From positions 1 to 64,000 of the forward strand of contig CBDCEE010000016.1 of the NCBI GenBank assembly GCA_965215705.1: DNA of 64,000 nt. Reading direction: 5' to 3'. Shown piece by piece: positions 45,166-54,283 of the stretch. The notes beneath the pieces were generated by a model that saw only the letters and a program-made list of their open reading frames with translations, was not told where the DNA came from and did not search any database. Every line of letters starts with the position of its first letter. Within the stretch, counting starts at the first letter, position 1. The stretch comes from JAAXPZ01 sp965215705 (GTDB taxonomy: Bacteria; Campylobacterota; Campylobacteria; Campylobacterales; Sulfurovaceae). Made by a program: the position numbers and the translations under genes.

Positions 45166-46038
45166 TTATCTGTTCTCAAGAAAACTTATGAATTTTATTA
45201 GTTCTTCTTCATTTGGTAACACTATCTCAATTGTGTTACGTTTGCTCTTATGTGAGAAGGGAAGATTCTCTTCAATTCTCTTCTTTTCCTCTGCTCCGAT
45301 TTTAAAGCTTGGTATGGCTGATTTTTTGATCAATGCCTTACTGTTTTTACCATTTTTGACTAGATTTTCTACTTCTCGTACACTGAGTTTTTGTCCGATG
45401 ATCGTATCCACTGCAATATGCTGTTTTGCATCATCAAGTCCTACAAGAACCTTGGCATGTCCTTGTGTGATCTTTTGATCGATTAATGCCTTTCGTGCAT
45501 ACTCCCCTAGGGAAAGTAGCCGCATGGTATTGGTAATCTGTGATCTACTCTTGTGTACGATCTTTGCCAGCTCTTCATGCGTGATCTTATGCACAGCAAT
45601 CAACTCTTGATAAGAGTGTGCAAGCTCTATAGGGTTAAGATTTTCTCTCTGTATATTTTCGATCAGTGCCAGCTCACGCATCTTGATCTCATCAAAGTCC
45701 ACACTAGCAACAATGGCTTTGATCGTCTTCAGGTTGGCAATCTTATGGGCACGGAGTCTTCTCTCACCTGCTACCAGGATATAACGCTCATCCATAGAGA
45801 CAACCACCACCGGTTGTAGTAAGCCATGCTTTTGAATGGAATCGCTCAATTCTTGTAGCTTCTCTTTATCAAAATGCTTTCTTGGCTGATAAGGGTTTGG
45901 ATCGACGAGAGTGAGTTCCAGTTCTGCCACCAAATCTTGGATCTCTGAAGAGGCGATATCTTCTGTGGTTACCATCTCATTGGCATAGGCTTCGCCTACC
46001 TCTTCCAAGATCGCTCCCAAGCCACGTCCGAGTGCCAT
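45166..46038 (-). CDS. parB: Chromosome-partitioning protein ParB
   Basis: ParB binds parS sites near the origin and, as a CTP-dependent clamp, guides chromosome segregation. The 290-residue protein begins MALGRGLGAIL, then has the ParB/Srx core with LVDPNPYQPRK and the C-motif region LVAGERRLRAHK and ALIENIQRENLNPIE. A helix-turn-helix follows (about 150-175), then a C-terminal dimer domain. It is 2 bases after parA. No parS palindrome was noticed in the window. Confidence 0.97.
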   Translation of the reverse strand: MALGRGLGAILEEVGEAYANEMVTTEDIASSEIQDLVAELELTLVDPNPYQPRKHFDKEKLQELSDSIQKHGLLQPVVVVSMDERYILVAGERRLRAHKIANLKTIKAIVASVDFDEIKMRELALIENIQRENLNPIELAHSYQELIAVHKITHEELAKIVHKSRSQITNTMRLLSLGEYARKALIDQKITQGHAKVLVGLDDAKQHIAVDTIIGQKLSVREVENLVKNGKNSKALIKKSAIPSFKIGAEEKKRIEENLPFSHKSKRNTIEIVLPNEEELIKFISFLENR

Positions 46039-46040
46039 GC

Positions 46041-46820
46041 CTATGCCCTTATGATTGCTGATGCCAAGGCTTTATAGGCAACAGCACCTTTGGATCCGGA
46101 AGCATAGTCTGTGACCGGCTTACCGAAACTCGGGCTCTCTGCTACTTTGACATTACGAGGGACAACGATACATTTCTTTTTATGACTAAAAAGTTTATCT
46201 TTAAAATGATGTTCCAGGTCAGCTAATACCTGCTTGGAGAGGTTATTTTGATTGGAGTACATCGTCGGGAGAAACCCTTTGATCTTGAGTTTGGGATTAA
46301 TCGTCTTTCTGAGTAGTGAAACCGTATTGAGCAGCTGTGCCAATCCTTCCAGTGCGAAAAACTCACACTGGATAGGAATGATCACAGAATCAGAAGCACT
46401 CAAGGCATTGATCGTGATCGGTCCCAGTGCAGGTGGTGAGTCAATAATGATATAGTCATACTTCGCTCTGATATCATCCAGCTTTCTTTTGAGGATCAAC
46501 TCTCTATTTTTTTTGCGAGCATCATGAAACTCTTTTTCTATGCCTACCAGGCCGATATTCGATGGTGCCAGATGTAGCTTCTTGATCGACGTTTTGAGGA
46601 TCACATCTTCCAGCTCTTTCGTACCGATAAGGACATGGTAGATATTGAACTCATAGTCCCCTCTTCTGTAGCCGAGATTTGTGGTTGCATTCGATTGAGG
46701 ATCTGCATCAACGAGCAATACTTTTTTGCCTCTATCCGCCAAGGATGCAGCAAGATTGACAGCTGTGGTTGTCTTTCCTACACCACCTTTCTGGTTGGCA
46801 ATACTGATTATTTCACTCAT
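46041..46820 (-). CDS. parA: Chromosome-partitioning ATPase ParA (Soj)
   Basis: A 259-residue Walker-type ATPase. The deviant Walker A is KGGVGKTT near 10-17, with NLAASLADRGKKVLLVDADPQ after it and IIIDSPPALG as Walker B. The conserved basic DNA-binding patch is in the second half. It overlaps birA by 4 bases and is paired with parB. The small size (no N-terminal extension) fits the chromosomal Soj type. Confidence 0.97.
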   Translation of the reverse strand: MSEIISIANQKGGVGKTTTAVNLAASLADRGKKVLLVDADPQSNATTNLGYRRGDYEFNIYHVLIGTKELEDVILKTSIKKLHLAPSNIGLVGIEKEFHDARKKNRELILKRKLDDIRAKYDYIIIDSPPALGPITINALSASDSVIIPIQCEFFALEGLAQLLNTVSLLRKTINPKLKIKGFLPTMYSNQNNLSKQVLADLEHHFKDKLFSHKKKCIVVPRNVKVAESPSFGKPVTDYASGSKGAVAYKALASAIIRA

Positions 46821-47452
46821 CGTAAACTATACACCTTTTCCCCCTCTATCATAAGCGAACCATCACTGCAAAGCATGGCATCTTTCATCTCTACTTTAAC
46901 CCCGTTTCGATGGGTAAAATAGGATTTGCTAAGTTCAAATTCTATCTTGTATTGACTAAATACCTGCTTCCATTTTGGCTTTTTCTTTAGCAGGTCCAAA
47001 AAGATATTAAGTAGTATCAAGGGCGAAATATCGGTATCTAGGGAGCTATAGCCGTTTTGATTTTTTTTGAAATTGATACCAATCCCCAGTACCAGAAAAG
47101 AAGAAAGCTTCCTGGTGATCAATCCTCCTACTTTAGCATCATGCAAATAGAGATCGTTGGGCCACTTCAGCCATACCTCTTCAGAAGACTTTTTCAGTGC
47201 TTCTTTCATGAGATAAGCAAAGTAGATAGAAGCCGAAGCGGGAGGAAGATCGCTTGGCAGCCATGCTTCAGTCAGTGCCAAAGAAGCAAAAAAGTTTCCC
47301 TCCCCACCTGACCAGCTGTTCTCTCTGCTACCGATCCCGGCAGTCTGCTGAGCGGTGATTACCGCTGTCGGAGTATCGATATCACCACACTCTATTTTAT
47401 CCAATAGATAGGTTTGTGTAGAGGGAAGACTCTTAAACGATACTATCTCCAA
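46817..47452 (-). CDS. birA: Biotin--[acetyl-CoA-carboxylase] ligase
   Basis: A 211-residue biotin-protein ligase that attaches biotin to the AccB carrier. It has the conserved GIGSRENSWSGGEGNFFASL loop (biotin and ATP site), KWPNDLYLHDAKVGGLI and GIGINF. The N-terminal DNA-binding domain found in E. coli BirA is missing, as is usual in this phylum, so it should not be a repressor. It overlaps fmt by 20 bases and parA by 4. Confidence 0.95.
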   Translation of the reverse strand: MEIVSFKSLPSTQTYLLDKIECGDIDTPTAVITAQQTAGIGSRENSWSGGEGNFFASLALTEAWLPSDLPPASASIYFAYLMKEALKKSSEEVWLKWPNDLYLHDAKVGGLITRKLSSFLVLGIGINFKKNQNGYSSLDTDISPLILLNIFLDLLKKKPKWKQVFSQYKIEFELSKSYFTHRNGVKVEMKDAMLCSDGSLMIEGEKVYSLR

Positions 47453-48353
47453 CTTTCAACCCCCTTCCTGCACAATATGCTTTGGCACTCATCGGTTTTT
47501 TGGATGCTGGTTGGAGCTGTTCAATCCTCAAGCTGCCTTTACTGCAGCCCACTATAACGCTTTCATCTTCAAATCCAAGTATGATCGCTGCACTGTTCTG
47601 GCTCTCATTTTCTATGAGAGAAATCCCCTCGAACTTCGTACCATTGGAGGAAAATATCCCTGGCCAACCTTCAAAGGCTCTGTACTTATCATAGATAAGC
47701 GCTGCAGCATCAAAAGCTATCTCTCCATCACTCTTTTTGATCTTTTTACAGAGTGTGGCCTGAGATTCATCCTGCGATTGGGGAGTGATCTGCTCAAATC
47801 TCCTGATCGTCTCCAGTGTCAGTATACAGGCTTCCTCCGTCAACTGCGACATCAATGCATGAAGTCGCATATCATTAGGGATAACAAACTCACTCTTGAG
47901 AAGCATATCCCCAGTATCAAGCCCCTCCTCCATCAGCATAGAAGTAACGCCAGTCACTGTGTCTCCATGGAGTAATGACTGCTGTACAGGTGATGCACCA
48001 CGATACTGTGGTAGAAGTGAGGCATGTAGATTGATACAGGAAGCGATATCCAGTATGCTCCGAGGTAATATCTGCCCAAAGGCTGCAACGATGATATAGT
48101 CAGGTTTGGCAGCACGGATCGCCTCTTCGATCCCTTCTTCACGCAAACGGTTTGGCTGCAACACCTCGATCCCATACTCCACTGCCAACGCCTTTACAGG
48201 GGGTGGTGTCAATACTTTTTTCCGCCCTACCGGACGATCAGGCTGTGTCAGTACCAAAGTAACCTCTATATCCTCAGCATTGATCAGTGTAGCTAGTATC
48301 TCTTTGGCGTAGTGGGGGGTACCCATATAGACAATTTTTGTTTTTTTATACAT
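47433..48353 (-). CDS. fmt: Methionyl-tRNA formyltransferase
   Basis: Fmt formylates initiator Met-tRNA. The 306-residue protein has VYMGTPHYAKEIL at the start, the catalytic N-x-H in INLHASLLPQYRGASPVQ, and the SMLMEEGLDTGDML segment. The C-terminal domain ends with the usual GRGLKVGD. It overlaps birA by 20 bases and the cyclotransferase gene by 8, indicating a tightly packed operon. Confidence 0.97.
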   Translation of the reverse strand: MYKKTKIVYMGTPHYAKEILATLINAEDIEVTLVLTQPDRPVGRKKVLTPPPVKALAVEYGIEVLQPNRLREEGIEEAIRAAKPDYIIVAAFGQILPRSILDIASCINLHASLLPQYRGASPVQQSLLHGDTVTGVTSMLMEEGLDTGDMLLKSEFVIPNDMRLHALMSQLTEEACILTLETIRRFEQITPQSQDESQATLCKKIKKSDGEIAFDAAALIYDKYRAFEGWPGIFSSNGTKFEGISLIENESQNSAAIILGFEDESVIVGCSKGSLRIEQLQPASKKPMSAKAYCAGRGLKVGDSIV

Positions 48354-48834
48354 ATATGCTCAATTCATCTTTTTTTCTATTACAATCCGTATCTATTATA
48401 GTCGGTACACTCTTGATCATCTCAATATACTTTTTATCAAATACGTTCTCTATAGCCCCTCGTAGGACATGCTCTTTATACCAATCCAAAGGCCTTAATG
48501 TTGCATCTATGTTCGTGGCCATATACGTATGTGCCTGTATGATTCCCTCTTCCATCTCTACCGAGATCTTGATTGAATCATACCCATACCCTTTCCCTTC
48601 TATATGATCTAGTTTCTCTTTATCAGTACCCTCTATCTCAAAAACCACTCCATAGATATAATCACTTAACCTATTGGTAAAATAGATATCACATTTACCT
48701 GTACCGTCTTTTTTTCCTATCTTATGAAATCGTAACTGGTATTTGAGAAGTTTTCCATTCCCTATCTTGGTAGCATTGATCCTTCTTTGCAGTCTTCTGC
48801 TGGACATATTGGAACCATAGGCAAAATAATACAT
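48346..48834 (-). CDS. Gamma-glutamylcyclotransferase-like protein
   Basis: A 162-residue protein of the GGCT/AIG2 fold. It starts MYYFAYGSNMSSRRL, the substrate-binding Y-G-S-N motif, and has a conserved glutamate region LDHIEGKGYGYDS that holds the catalytic acid. The family releases 5-oxoproline from gamma-glutamyl amines or glutathione-related peptides; the substrate here is unknown. It overlaps fmt by 8 bases and is 28 bases after proB. Confidence 0.88.
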   Translation of the reverse strand: MYYFAYGSNMSSRRLQRRINATKIGNGKLLKYQLRFHKIGKKDGTGKCDIYFTNRLSDYIYGVVFEIEGTDKEKLDHIEGKGYGYDSIKISVEMEEGIIQAHTYMATNIDATLRPLDWYKEHVLRGAIENVFDKKYIEMIKSVPTIIDTDCNRKKDELSIYV

Positions 48835-48862
48835 ACGCGTTAGCCCTTTATTTTTTCAATCA

Positions 48863-49627
48863 TTACTTTTTAAAAACTGTACCACCCGTATGTTCACCAT
48901 CCACAAGCAATGCTTTCACGTCACTCAGATCAAAGCCACTTGCCAAAAACATCTCTCTGCCATGCTGCATCAAGAAGTCAGCAGACTGTAACTTAGTTAC
49001 GATCCCTCCTGTAGCGAAGGCATCATTGGGCGTGGCTTTGGCGGTGAGTTCCTCTTCAGAGATCTCTGTAACAATAGCTCTGGGTTGGGCATCCTCATGT
49101 CTGTTAGGATCTTTGTCATAATAAGCATCGATATCGGAGAGCAGAACCAGTAACTCAGCATCAAAATAATGGGCCACATGGGCAGAGAGACGGTCATTGT
49201 CTCCGAACACCAGCTCATCGATACTTACCGTATCATTTTCGTTGATGATAGGTACTACACCGTTGGCAAGTAGCGTATCTATAGCTATTTTGGCATGCTT
49301 GGTCGCTTTGCGTGAATCAAAAACATCTGCACTCAACAGTACCTGAGAAGAGAGCATCTGATACCCTGAAAAAAGTGTCCGATACATAGAGAGTAGGTAA
49401 GGCTGACCAATCGCTGCGAGTGCTTGACGATTGGCAACATTGGCACGGTCGATCTGGAGCTGTGTATAGCCTGCGGCTACCGCTCCAGAGCTGACAAGGA
49501 TCACCTCTGTGCCTTTGGTTTTGATCTGGCTGATCAGTGCAACCAATGCTGCGATCCGATCCTCAGCCATACCTCCATTCTCTGTCAATACATGGGAACC
49601 TACTTTGAGCACCACACGCTTCATCAC
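48863..49627 (-). CDS. proB: Glutamate 5-kinase (PUA-less)
   Basis: ProB phosphorylates glutamate in the first step of proline synthesis. The 254-residue protein has VLKVGSHVLTE, the substrate region LVSSGAVAAG, NENDTVSIDEL and the nucleotide segment GTGGIVTKLQ-like ATGGIVTKLQSA. It lacks the C-terminal PUA domain of E. coli ProB, as is usual in Campylobacterota. It follows obgE with a 1-base overlap. proA is not in the window. Confidence 0.96.
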   Translation of the reverse strand: MMKRVVLKVGSHVLTENGGMAEDRIAALVALISQIKTKGTEVILVSSGAVAAGYTQLQIDRANVANRQALAAIGQPYLLSMYRTLFSGYQMLSSQVLLSADVFDSRKATKHAKIAIDTLLANGVVPIINENDTVSIDELVFGDNDRLSAHVAHYFDAELLVLLSDIDAYYDKDPNRHEDAQPRAIVTEISEEELTAKATPNDAFATGGIVTKLQSADFLMQHGREMFLASGFDLSDVKALLVDGEHTGGTVFKK

Positions 49628-50751
49628 TACTCCTCGTCTGCTTTTTTATCTTGTTTGGTCTTGGCTTTAGCCAGATCTGCCAATGCATATCTCAGCACTT
49701 CAGTCTGGATCTGTGCCACAGATGAGATCGGTAGCACAAAGGCAGGCTCATCCAGGATGAGATCCTCCCACTCCTCTTTTTGATGGGCATAGTTACTATA
49801 GCCTTTGGTGTCACCAAACTTTGCCAATGCATTATTGGGTTTGAGCCCAAGGTCATTCAAGAACTGCTCTGCTTTTACATTGACTTCATCAAGGCTCATC
49901 GCATCGATCTTGGTGATCGCTACTGCATGAGGACGTGCTGCCAGCTCTTCGGAATACTTAAGTAGCTCCTCCTTGAGGATCTCATACTGATACTTCATCT
50001 CACGGTAGTTGGTCGCATCGATGAGCAGTAACAGGGTCTTGGTACGCTCTATATGTCTGAGGAACTCCAACCCCAATCCACGTCCATCACTCGCTCCCTC
50101 AATGATCCCAGGGATATCTGCCATCATAAAGGAGTCATACTCTCCCACCATCACCACACCGATCTTTGGAGTAAGGGTAGTAAACTCGTAGTTGGCGACC
50201 TTTGGTCTGGCATTGGAAAGGGTAGAAATGAGGGTAGATTTTCCTACATTGGGAAAGCCTACCAGCCCTACATCTGCGATCAGTTTCATCTCCAATTGCA
50301 CTTCACGACTCTCTCCAGGCAAGCCTGGCTGTGCATAGGTAGGTCGTTGATTGGTAGAGTTCTTGAAGTGGGTATTGCCCAGTCCGCCTTTGCCACCTTC
50401 AAGGAATTTGATCACTTCACCCTCGGTCACCAGATCCAGCAACATCTCACCTGTCTGGGCATCGATCACCTGTGTACCGGGAGGTACAACAATAGTCGTG
50501 TCTTTACCCTTTCTACCATAGCAATGCCGCCCTTCTCCTGGACGACCATTCTCCGCTTTGATAACCCTACGGCCTCTCAATGCCGAGAGGGTATCTGTAT
50601 TGTTGTCTATTTTAAAAAAGACGGATCCTCCACGTCCTCCATCTCCACCATCTGGGCCACCCTGAGCCACAAATTTTTCTGTCCAAAACGAAACACACCC
50701 TGCACCACCTTTGCCGGAAGTGATAGTGAGTTCTACGCTATCTACAAACAT
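49627..50751 (-). CDS. obgE: GTPase ObgE/CgtA
   Basis: Obg is a ribosome-associated GTPase needed for 50S assembly and stress responses. The 374-residue protein has the glycine-rich Obg fold (about 1-158, with GGDGGRGGSVFF and PGEGRHCYGRKGKD). The G domain follows with GFPNVGKST near 167-175, then DIPGIIEGAS, TKID and ISSVA. It lacks the long C-terminal extension of some Obg proteins. It lies upstream of proB, overlapping by 1 base. Confidence 0.97.
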   Translation of the reverse strand: MFVDSVELTITSGKGGAGCVSFWTEKFVAQGGPDGGDGGRGGSVFFKIDNNTDTLSALRGRRVIKAENGRPGEGRHCYGRKGKDTTIVVPPGTQVIDAQTGEMLLDLVTEGEVIKFLEGGKGGLGNTHFKNSTNQRPTYAQPGLPGESREVQLEMKLIADVGLVGFPNVGKSTLISTLSNARPKVANYEFTTLTPKIGVVMVGEYDSFMMADIPGIIEGASDGRGLGLEFLRHIERTKTLLLLIDATNYREMKYQYEILKEELLKYSEELAARPHAVAITKIDAMSLDEVNVKAEQFLNDLGLKPNNALAKFGDTKGYSNYAHQKEEWEDLILDEPAFVLPISSVAQIQTEVLRYALADLAKAKTKQDKKADEE

Positions 50752-50814
50752 CTATTGCCTTTTTATTCTCTATGATTTCTCTATATATATCGCTGCTCTA
50801 TGAACCTATCATCG

Positions 50815-50840
50815 ATTCCTGAGCCTGTCGAAAGATTTCG
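50815..50840. repeat. Short CCTGAGCCTGTCGAAAG-type motif
   Basis: The gap before obgE contains CCTGAGCCTGTCGAAAG (50818-50834). Its other strand resembles a short motif often found scattered in intergenic DNA. Only one copy was noticed here, so repeat status is unproven. Confidence 0.25.
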
Positions 50841-50861
50841 TAATTATACCCAATTTAGCAC

Positions 50862-52166
50862 TTATCTATAATTATGACTCATGATATCCAATATCACCTC
50901 ATCGGTCTCTTTCATTCCCTCACCTGCCAGCTTGCCTACATATGCCAGCGTCTGCTCGATATCATTGGCGATGATACCATCTCCACCATGCATATATTCT
51001 CCATGCGTTGCCAATACATAAGAGTCAAAGGCAGCGGTCACTGTCGTAGAGATCTTCATGGCACAGGAGGATTTGGCTCCATCACAGATGATACCTGAGA
51101 CATCACCTAATGTGTTGGCGATGGCATGAGAAATTGTATCCAGATCATGCCCATCGATAAAACAGAGTGCCCCACTCACTGCTGCAGCGGCACAAATCAC
51201 CCCACAGTAGGCAGAGAGTCTGCCCACATGGGTTTTGATATGTACCGTACTCAGATGTGAAAAGAAGAGTGCCCGTATCAACTGTTCTCTCTCAACCTCT
51301 CTAAATGCTGCATACTTGATCAGTGCCAATGAAGCGGTCATACCTTGATTACCACTGCCACTGGTAGTCATCACTGGCAGCGCAGAGCCACTCATCCGTG
51401 CATCACTCCCTGCAGCAGCAAAGCTGGCTGCCCGGTTACGGATATCGTCTCCATAAAAACCGCTCTCGATCTGATCACGGATCACTCTACCGATATTGAT
51501 CCCGTAGTTTCCCGAGAGTCCTTCATGGGCAATCTTGGAGTTAAGGGTGATCACCTTGCTCATTAGTGGCTCTATCTTCGCCAAAGGAATCACTTTTGCC
51601 AGTTCATAGATCAGTTCGATCGTAAGGATACTGCGATCCTCCTCAGGGGTATTGAAGACCTTGTCATTGCAGGGTTGGGAAAGAAGGACACCTTTATCAC
51701 GTTTAATCTTGGTGATGTTGGTATGGAAATGCTTGATCTCCACACTTCCACAATGCGCTTCACTCAAAAGCTCCACCTCAATATAGAGCTTTTCTGGGGT
51801 ATCTTCATGGATCACCTTAATCGTTGCCGCTTCCATAAAAGCACGTACCTGTGCCATCTGCTCCGGTGTGATCGTACTGATCACCTCCAGATCTTTACTG
51901 GCATCTCCAAACATAAATCCCATCACTGCTGCTACTTCAATCCCTACCATTCCCCCACTATTGGGGACAACCACACTTTTGACATTTTTAATAATATTGC
52001 CTGAAACATGGATGATCACCTGAGTGATCTCTTCATGTGGGAGCACCTCTCTCGCCTTTGCTGCGGCAAAAGCGATCGCAATTGGCTCTGTACAGCCTTG
52101 GGCAGGCACCACCTCTTCATGTAAAATACGCAACACTTTTTCGATCGTCTCTTCAGTAAATTTCAT
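50862..52166 (-). CDS. L-cysteine desulfidase / serine dehydratase alpha family protein (UPF0597, YhaM-like)
   Basis: A 434-residue protein of the UPF0597/CyuA (YhaM) family, iron-sulfur enzymes that break cysteine down to pyruvate, ammonia and sulfide. It has the N-terminal cysteine in PAQGCTEPIAIAFAAA, the glycine-rich GNQGMTASLAL, and further conserved cysteines in CGVICAAAA and GIICDGAKSSCAMK that would hold the cluster. The exact substrate (cysteine or serine) is not certain. It is 3 bases downstream of the CPA1 antiporter on the same strand. Confidence 0.88.
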   Translation of the reverse strand: MKFTEETIEKVLRILHEEVVPAQGCTEPIAIAFAAAKAREVLPHEEITQVIIHVSGNIIKNVKSVVVPNSGGMVGIEVAAVMGFMFGDASKDLEVISTITPEQMAQVRAFMEAATIKVIHEDTPEKLYIEVELLSEAHCGSVEIKHFHTNITKIKRDKGVLLSQPCNDKVFNTPEEDRSILTIELIYELAKVIPLAKIEPLMSKVITLNSKIAHEGLSGNYGINIGRVIRDQIESGFYGDDIRNRAASFAAAGSDARMSGSALPVMTTSGSGNQGMTASLALIKYAAFREVEREQLIRALFFSHLSTVHIKTHVGRLSAYCGVICAAAAVSGALCFIDGHDLDTISHAIANTLGDVSGIICDGAKSSCAMKISTTVTAAFDSYVLATHGEYMHGGDGIIANDIEQTLAYVGKLAGEGMKETDEVILDIMSHNYR

Positions 52167-52169
52167 GAC

Positions 52170-53471
52170 TTAGCCTTCTAAAACTTCTGGTTCTTTAACA
52201 AACATAAAGTACCACCACAGTGTCATTCCATACACAAAGATAGAGAGTACAACCACTCCGATCGTCACAGCTTCAAACATCTCTCTATAAGGAAGATCAT
52301 GCGGAAGCATATGTACCAGGATGATAGAGAGTGCCCCTTTCATCCCACTAAAGGTAAGGATAAACCAGCCCTCTTTCCCCACAGGTTCGATATGCTTTGA
52401 TTTGGCTCCCAAAAAAGCAAACTTTGCCATGGAGAGTGCCCGTATCACTGTAGTAATACCGAACATGATCAGTATCTCTTTCCAATACTTGACCAATATC
52501 TGCAGATCTACCATCTCTGCCAACACAAAGAAGATCATCGCTGCAGCAATATAGCCAAACTCTGATGCCATCTCATAGATATACTCCAGCCGTTCATTAG
52601 TCGTCGCTACAAACTTACTCAGTTTGGTTTTTTTGAATGTACTACTAAATCTACCGGTAGAAAGCTCCTCTTTTTCATTCTCTATATCAATATCGATAAA
52701 GACCTTTGTACCAATAATCGCTACGATCAGGGTTAAAATTCCACTGATATGAAAATGTTCTGCCAATACATAGGCACTATAGGCTTCCACCACAAAAGCA
52801 AAGAACTCACTGCGCTTGTCACTGAAAAGCTTCATGATCAGATAAAATGCTATCGCAATACCCAATCCAAGCACGGTACTGAAAGAGAAGACTTTCAGCG
52901 AAGAGAGTGCAGCCTGTCCAAAAGTCATATCACCACTACTCATCCAAGGTAACCCGATAAAGAAAAAGGCGATGACCGCTGTAGCATCATTACCCAGAGA
53001 CTCACCCTCGATCAACACTTTGGTCTGATGAGGAATACCTTTAAACTGCGAAAGAACCGATTGCACACTGACTGCATCGGTTGCCATGTTGATCGCAAAC
53101 AGTGTTACATAGGCACCCAGGCTAAGTCCTGCAAAGATATCAAAGTAGTAGAGACTCGCCCCTACGGTGATAGAGATCGCCACAGAGACCACTGCCAGAT
53201 AGAAGATCTCAACCCAGTAACGCTTCACATCGTCAAAATGTAAATGTAATGCATCTGCCATAAAAATAAGCGGGATACAAAAGATAATCAGTGTATCAAA
53301 CCCACTTTTGAGATCTATGGGAACCAGATGCGGTGTCATAGTATAGATCAGATAGGAACCGATAAGCAACAAAAATACCGAGGGTATCTTAAGTTTCGAT
53401 GCGATGGCATTGGAGAGTATCACCAATGAGAGGACGGTAATCGTCGTGATCTCTAGTGCAAAAGAGTGCAT
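52170..53471 (-). CDS. CPA1-family cation:proton antiporter
   Basis: A 433-residue membrane carrier with about twelve transmembrane helices. The CPA1 active-site segments are present: ATDAVSVQSVL and the E-x-L-x-N-D motif (EGESLGNDATAVIAF), where the aspartate binds the ion. A basic/acidic cytoplasmic stretch (about 265-295) separates the last helices. Sodium is the likely ion; potassium is possible. It precedes the desulfidase-like gene by 3 bases. Confidence 0.9.
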   Translation of the reverse strand: MHSFALEITTITVLSLVILSNAIASKLKIPSVFLLLIGSYLIYTMTPHLVPIDLKSGFDTLIIFCIPLIFMADALHLHFDDVKRYWVEIFYLAVVSVAISITVGASLYYFDIFAGLSLGAYVTLFAINMATDAVSVQSVLSQFKGIPHQTKVLIEGESLGNDATAVIAFFFIGLPWMSSGDMTFGQAALSSLKVFSFSTVLGLGIAIAFYLIMKLFSDKRSEFFAFVVEAYSAYVLAEHFHISGILTLIVAIIGTKVFIDIDIENEKEELSTGRFSSTFKKTKLSKFVATTNERLEYIYEMASEFGYIAAAMIFFVLAEMVDLQILVKYWKEILIMFGITTVIRALSMAKFAFLGAKSKHIEPVGKEGWFILTFSGMKGALSIILVHMLPHDLPYREMFEAVTIGVVVLSIFVYGMTLWWYFMFVKEPEVLEG

Positions 53472-53548
53472 GATGTTTGCCTTATAGTGATGTAATCACT
53501 GTTCATTATGATGCTATTGTACTGAAAAAGTGGAAATAAATAGAATAG

Positions 53549-53568
53549 TTGTAGGCAAAAGCCTACAA
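53549..53568 (-). terminator. rplU-rpmA terminator
   Basis: A perfect 8-bp stem TTGTAGGC / GCCTACAA with an AAAA loop lies 10 bases past the rpmA stop. On the minus strand it is followed by a T-rich stretch. Confidence 0.75.
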
Positions 53569-53578
53569 ATGGGAGAGA

Positions 53579-53833
53579 TTATGCAGGAACGACAGAAACT
53601 TTCTTCTGGCTTGCAGTTCTATTTTCAAACTTAACTACACCTTCTACTAATGCAAAGATAGTATGATCTTTACCCATACCTACACCATTACCTGGGTGTA
53701 CTTTTGTACCTCTTTGTCTGATGATGATGTTACCAGGTATGACTGCTTCTCCGCCATACTTTTTCACGCCTAGTCTTCGTCCAGCGGAATCACGGTTATT
53801 CTGAGTTGATCCTTGACCTTTCTTGTGTGCCAT
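53579..53833 (-). CDS. rpmA: 50S ribosomal protein L27
   Basis: An 84-residue L27. It starts MAHKKGQGSTQNNRDSAGRRLGVK, and its flexible N-terminal tail reaches the peptidyl transferase centre. GGEAVIPGNIIIRQRGTK is also typical. There is no sign of the cleavable N-terminal extension seen in Firmicutes. It follows rplU by 34 bases. Confidence 0.99.
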   Translation of the reverse strand: MAHKKGQGSTQNNRDSAGRRLGVKKYGGEAVIPGNIIIRQRGTKVHPGNGVGMGKDHTIFALVEGVVKFENRTASQKKVSVVPA

Positions 53834-53867
53834 TTCGTCTCCTTACGCTTTATTTTTTATGCTTAGC

Positions 53868-54173
53868 TTACGCTATCTTAGTAATTCTAACTCTAGTAAA
53901 GTCTCTTCTGAAACCTCTTTTGAGCTTAGAGTCTTTTCTTCTTCTCTTCTTATAGATGATCACTTTTTTATCTCTACCTTCATTGATCACCTCACCTTTG
54001 ACGACTGCACCCTCTACAAACGGAGTACCTACTGTCAATTCACCATTGTCTACTGCGAGTACTTCTTTGAACTCTACTGCAGATTTTGGCTCTAGTCCCA
54101 TGTTGTCGAAACAGATGATATCGCCCTCTTGGACTTTAAACTGCTGACCACTTGCTTTAATGATTGCGTACAT
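53868..54173 (-). CDS. rplU: 50S ribosomal protein L21
   Basis: A 101-residue L21, starting MYAIIKASGQQFKVQEGD and having VIIYKKRRRKDSKLKRGFR near the end, both family hallmarks. It binds 23S rRNA. It heads the rplU-rpmA operon, and a TATAAT -10 is present at 54216-54221 on the minus strand. Confidence 0.99.
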   Translation of the reverse strand: MYAIIKASGQQFKVQEGDIICFDNMGLEPKSAVEFKEVLAVDNGELTVGTPFVEGAVVKGEVINEGRDKKVIIYKKRRRKDSKLKRGFRRDFTRVRITKIA

Positions 54174-54215
54174 TGCAAACCCTTTATGTGTATTAATCTC
54201 TCTAAAAAGTTTGGG

Positions 54216-54221
54216 ATTATA
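54216..54221 (-). promoter_or_regulatory. rplU promoter -10
   Basis: The minus strand reads TATAAT at 54221-54216 in the 110-base gap upstream of rplU, giving a leader of about 35 bases. Confidence 0.55.
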
Positions 54222-54283
54222 TCCAAAGTTCTATTAAAAAAATTTGAAACGAAAGAAAAATTTTCCGACTCTATACATATTCC

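Noticed and set aside
45100..46900. A parS site near parAB
   Set aside because: No sequence close to TGTTTCACGTGAAACA was noticed in or around these genes.
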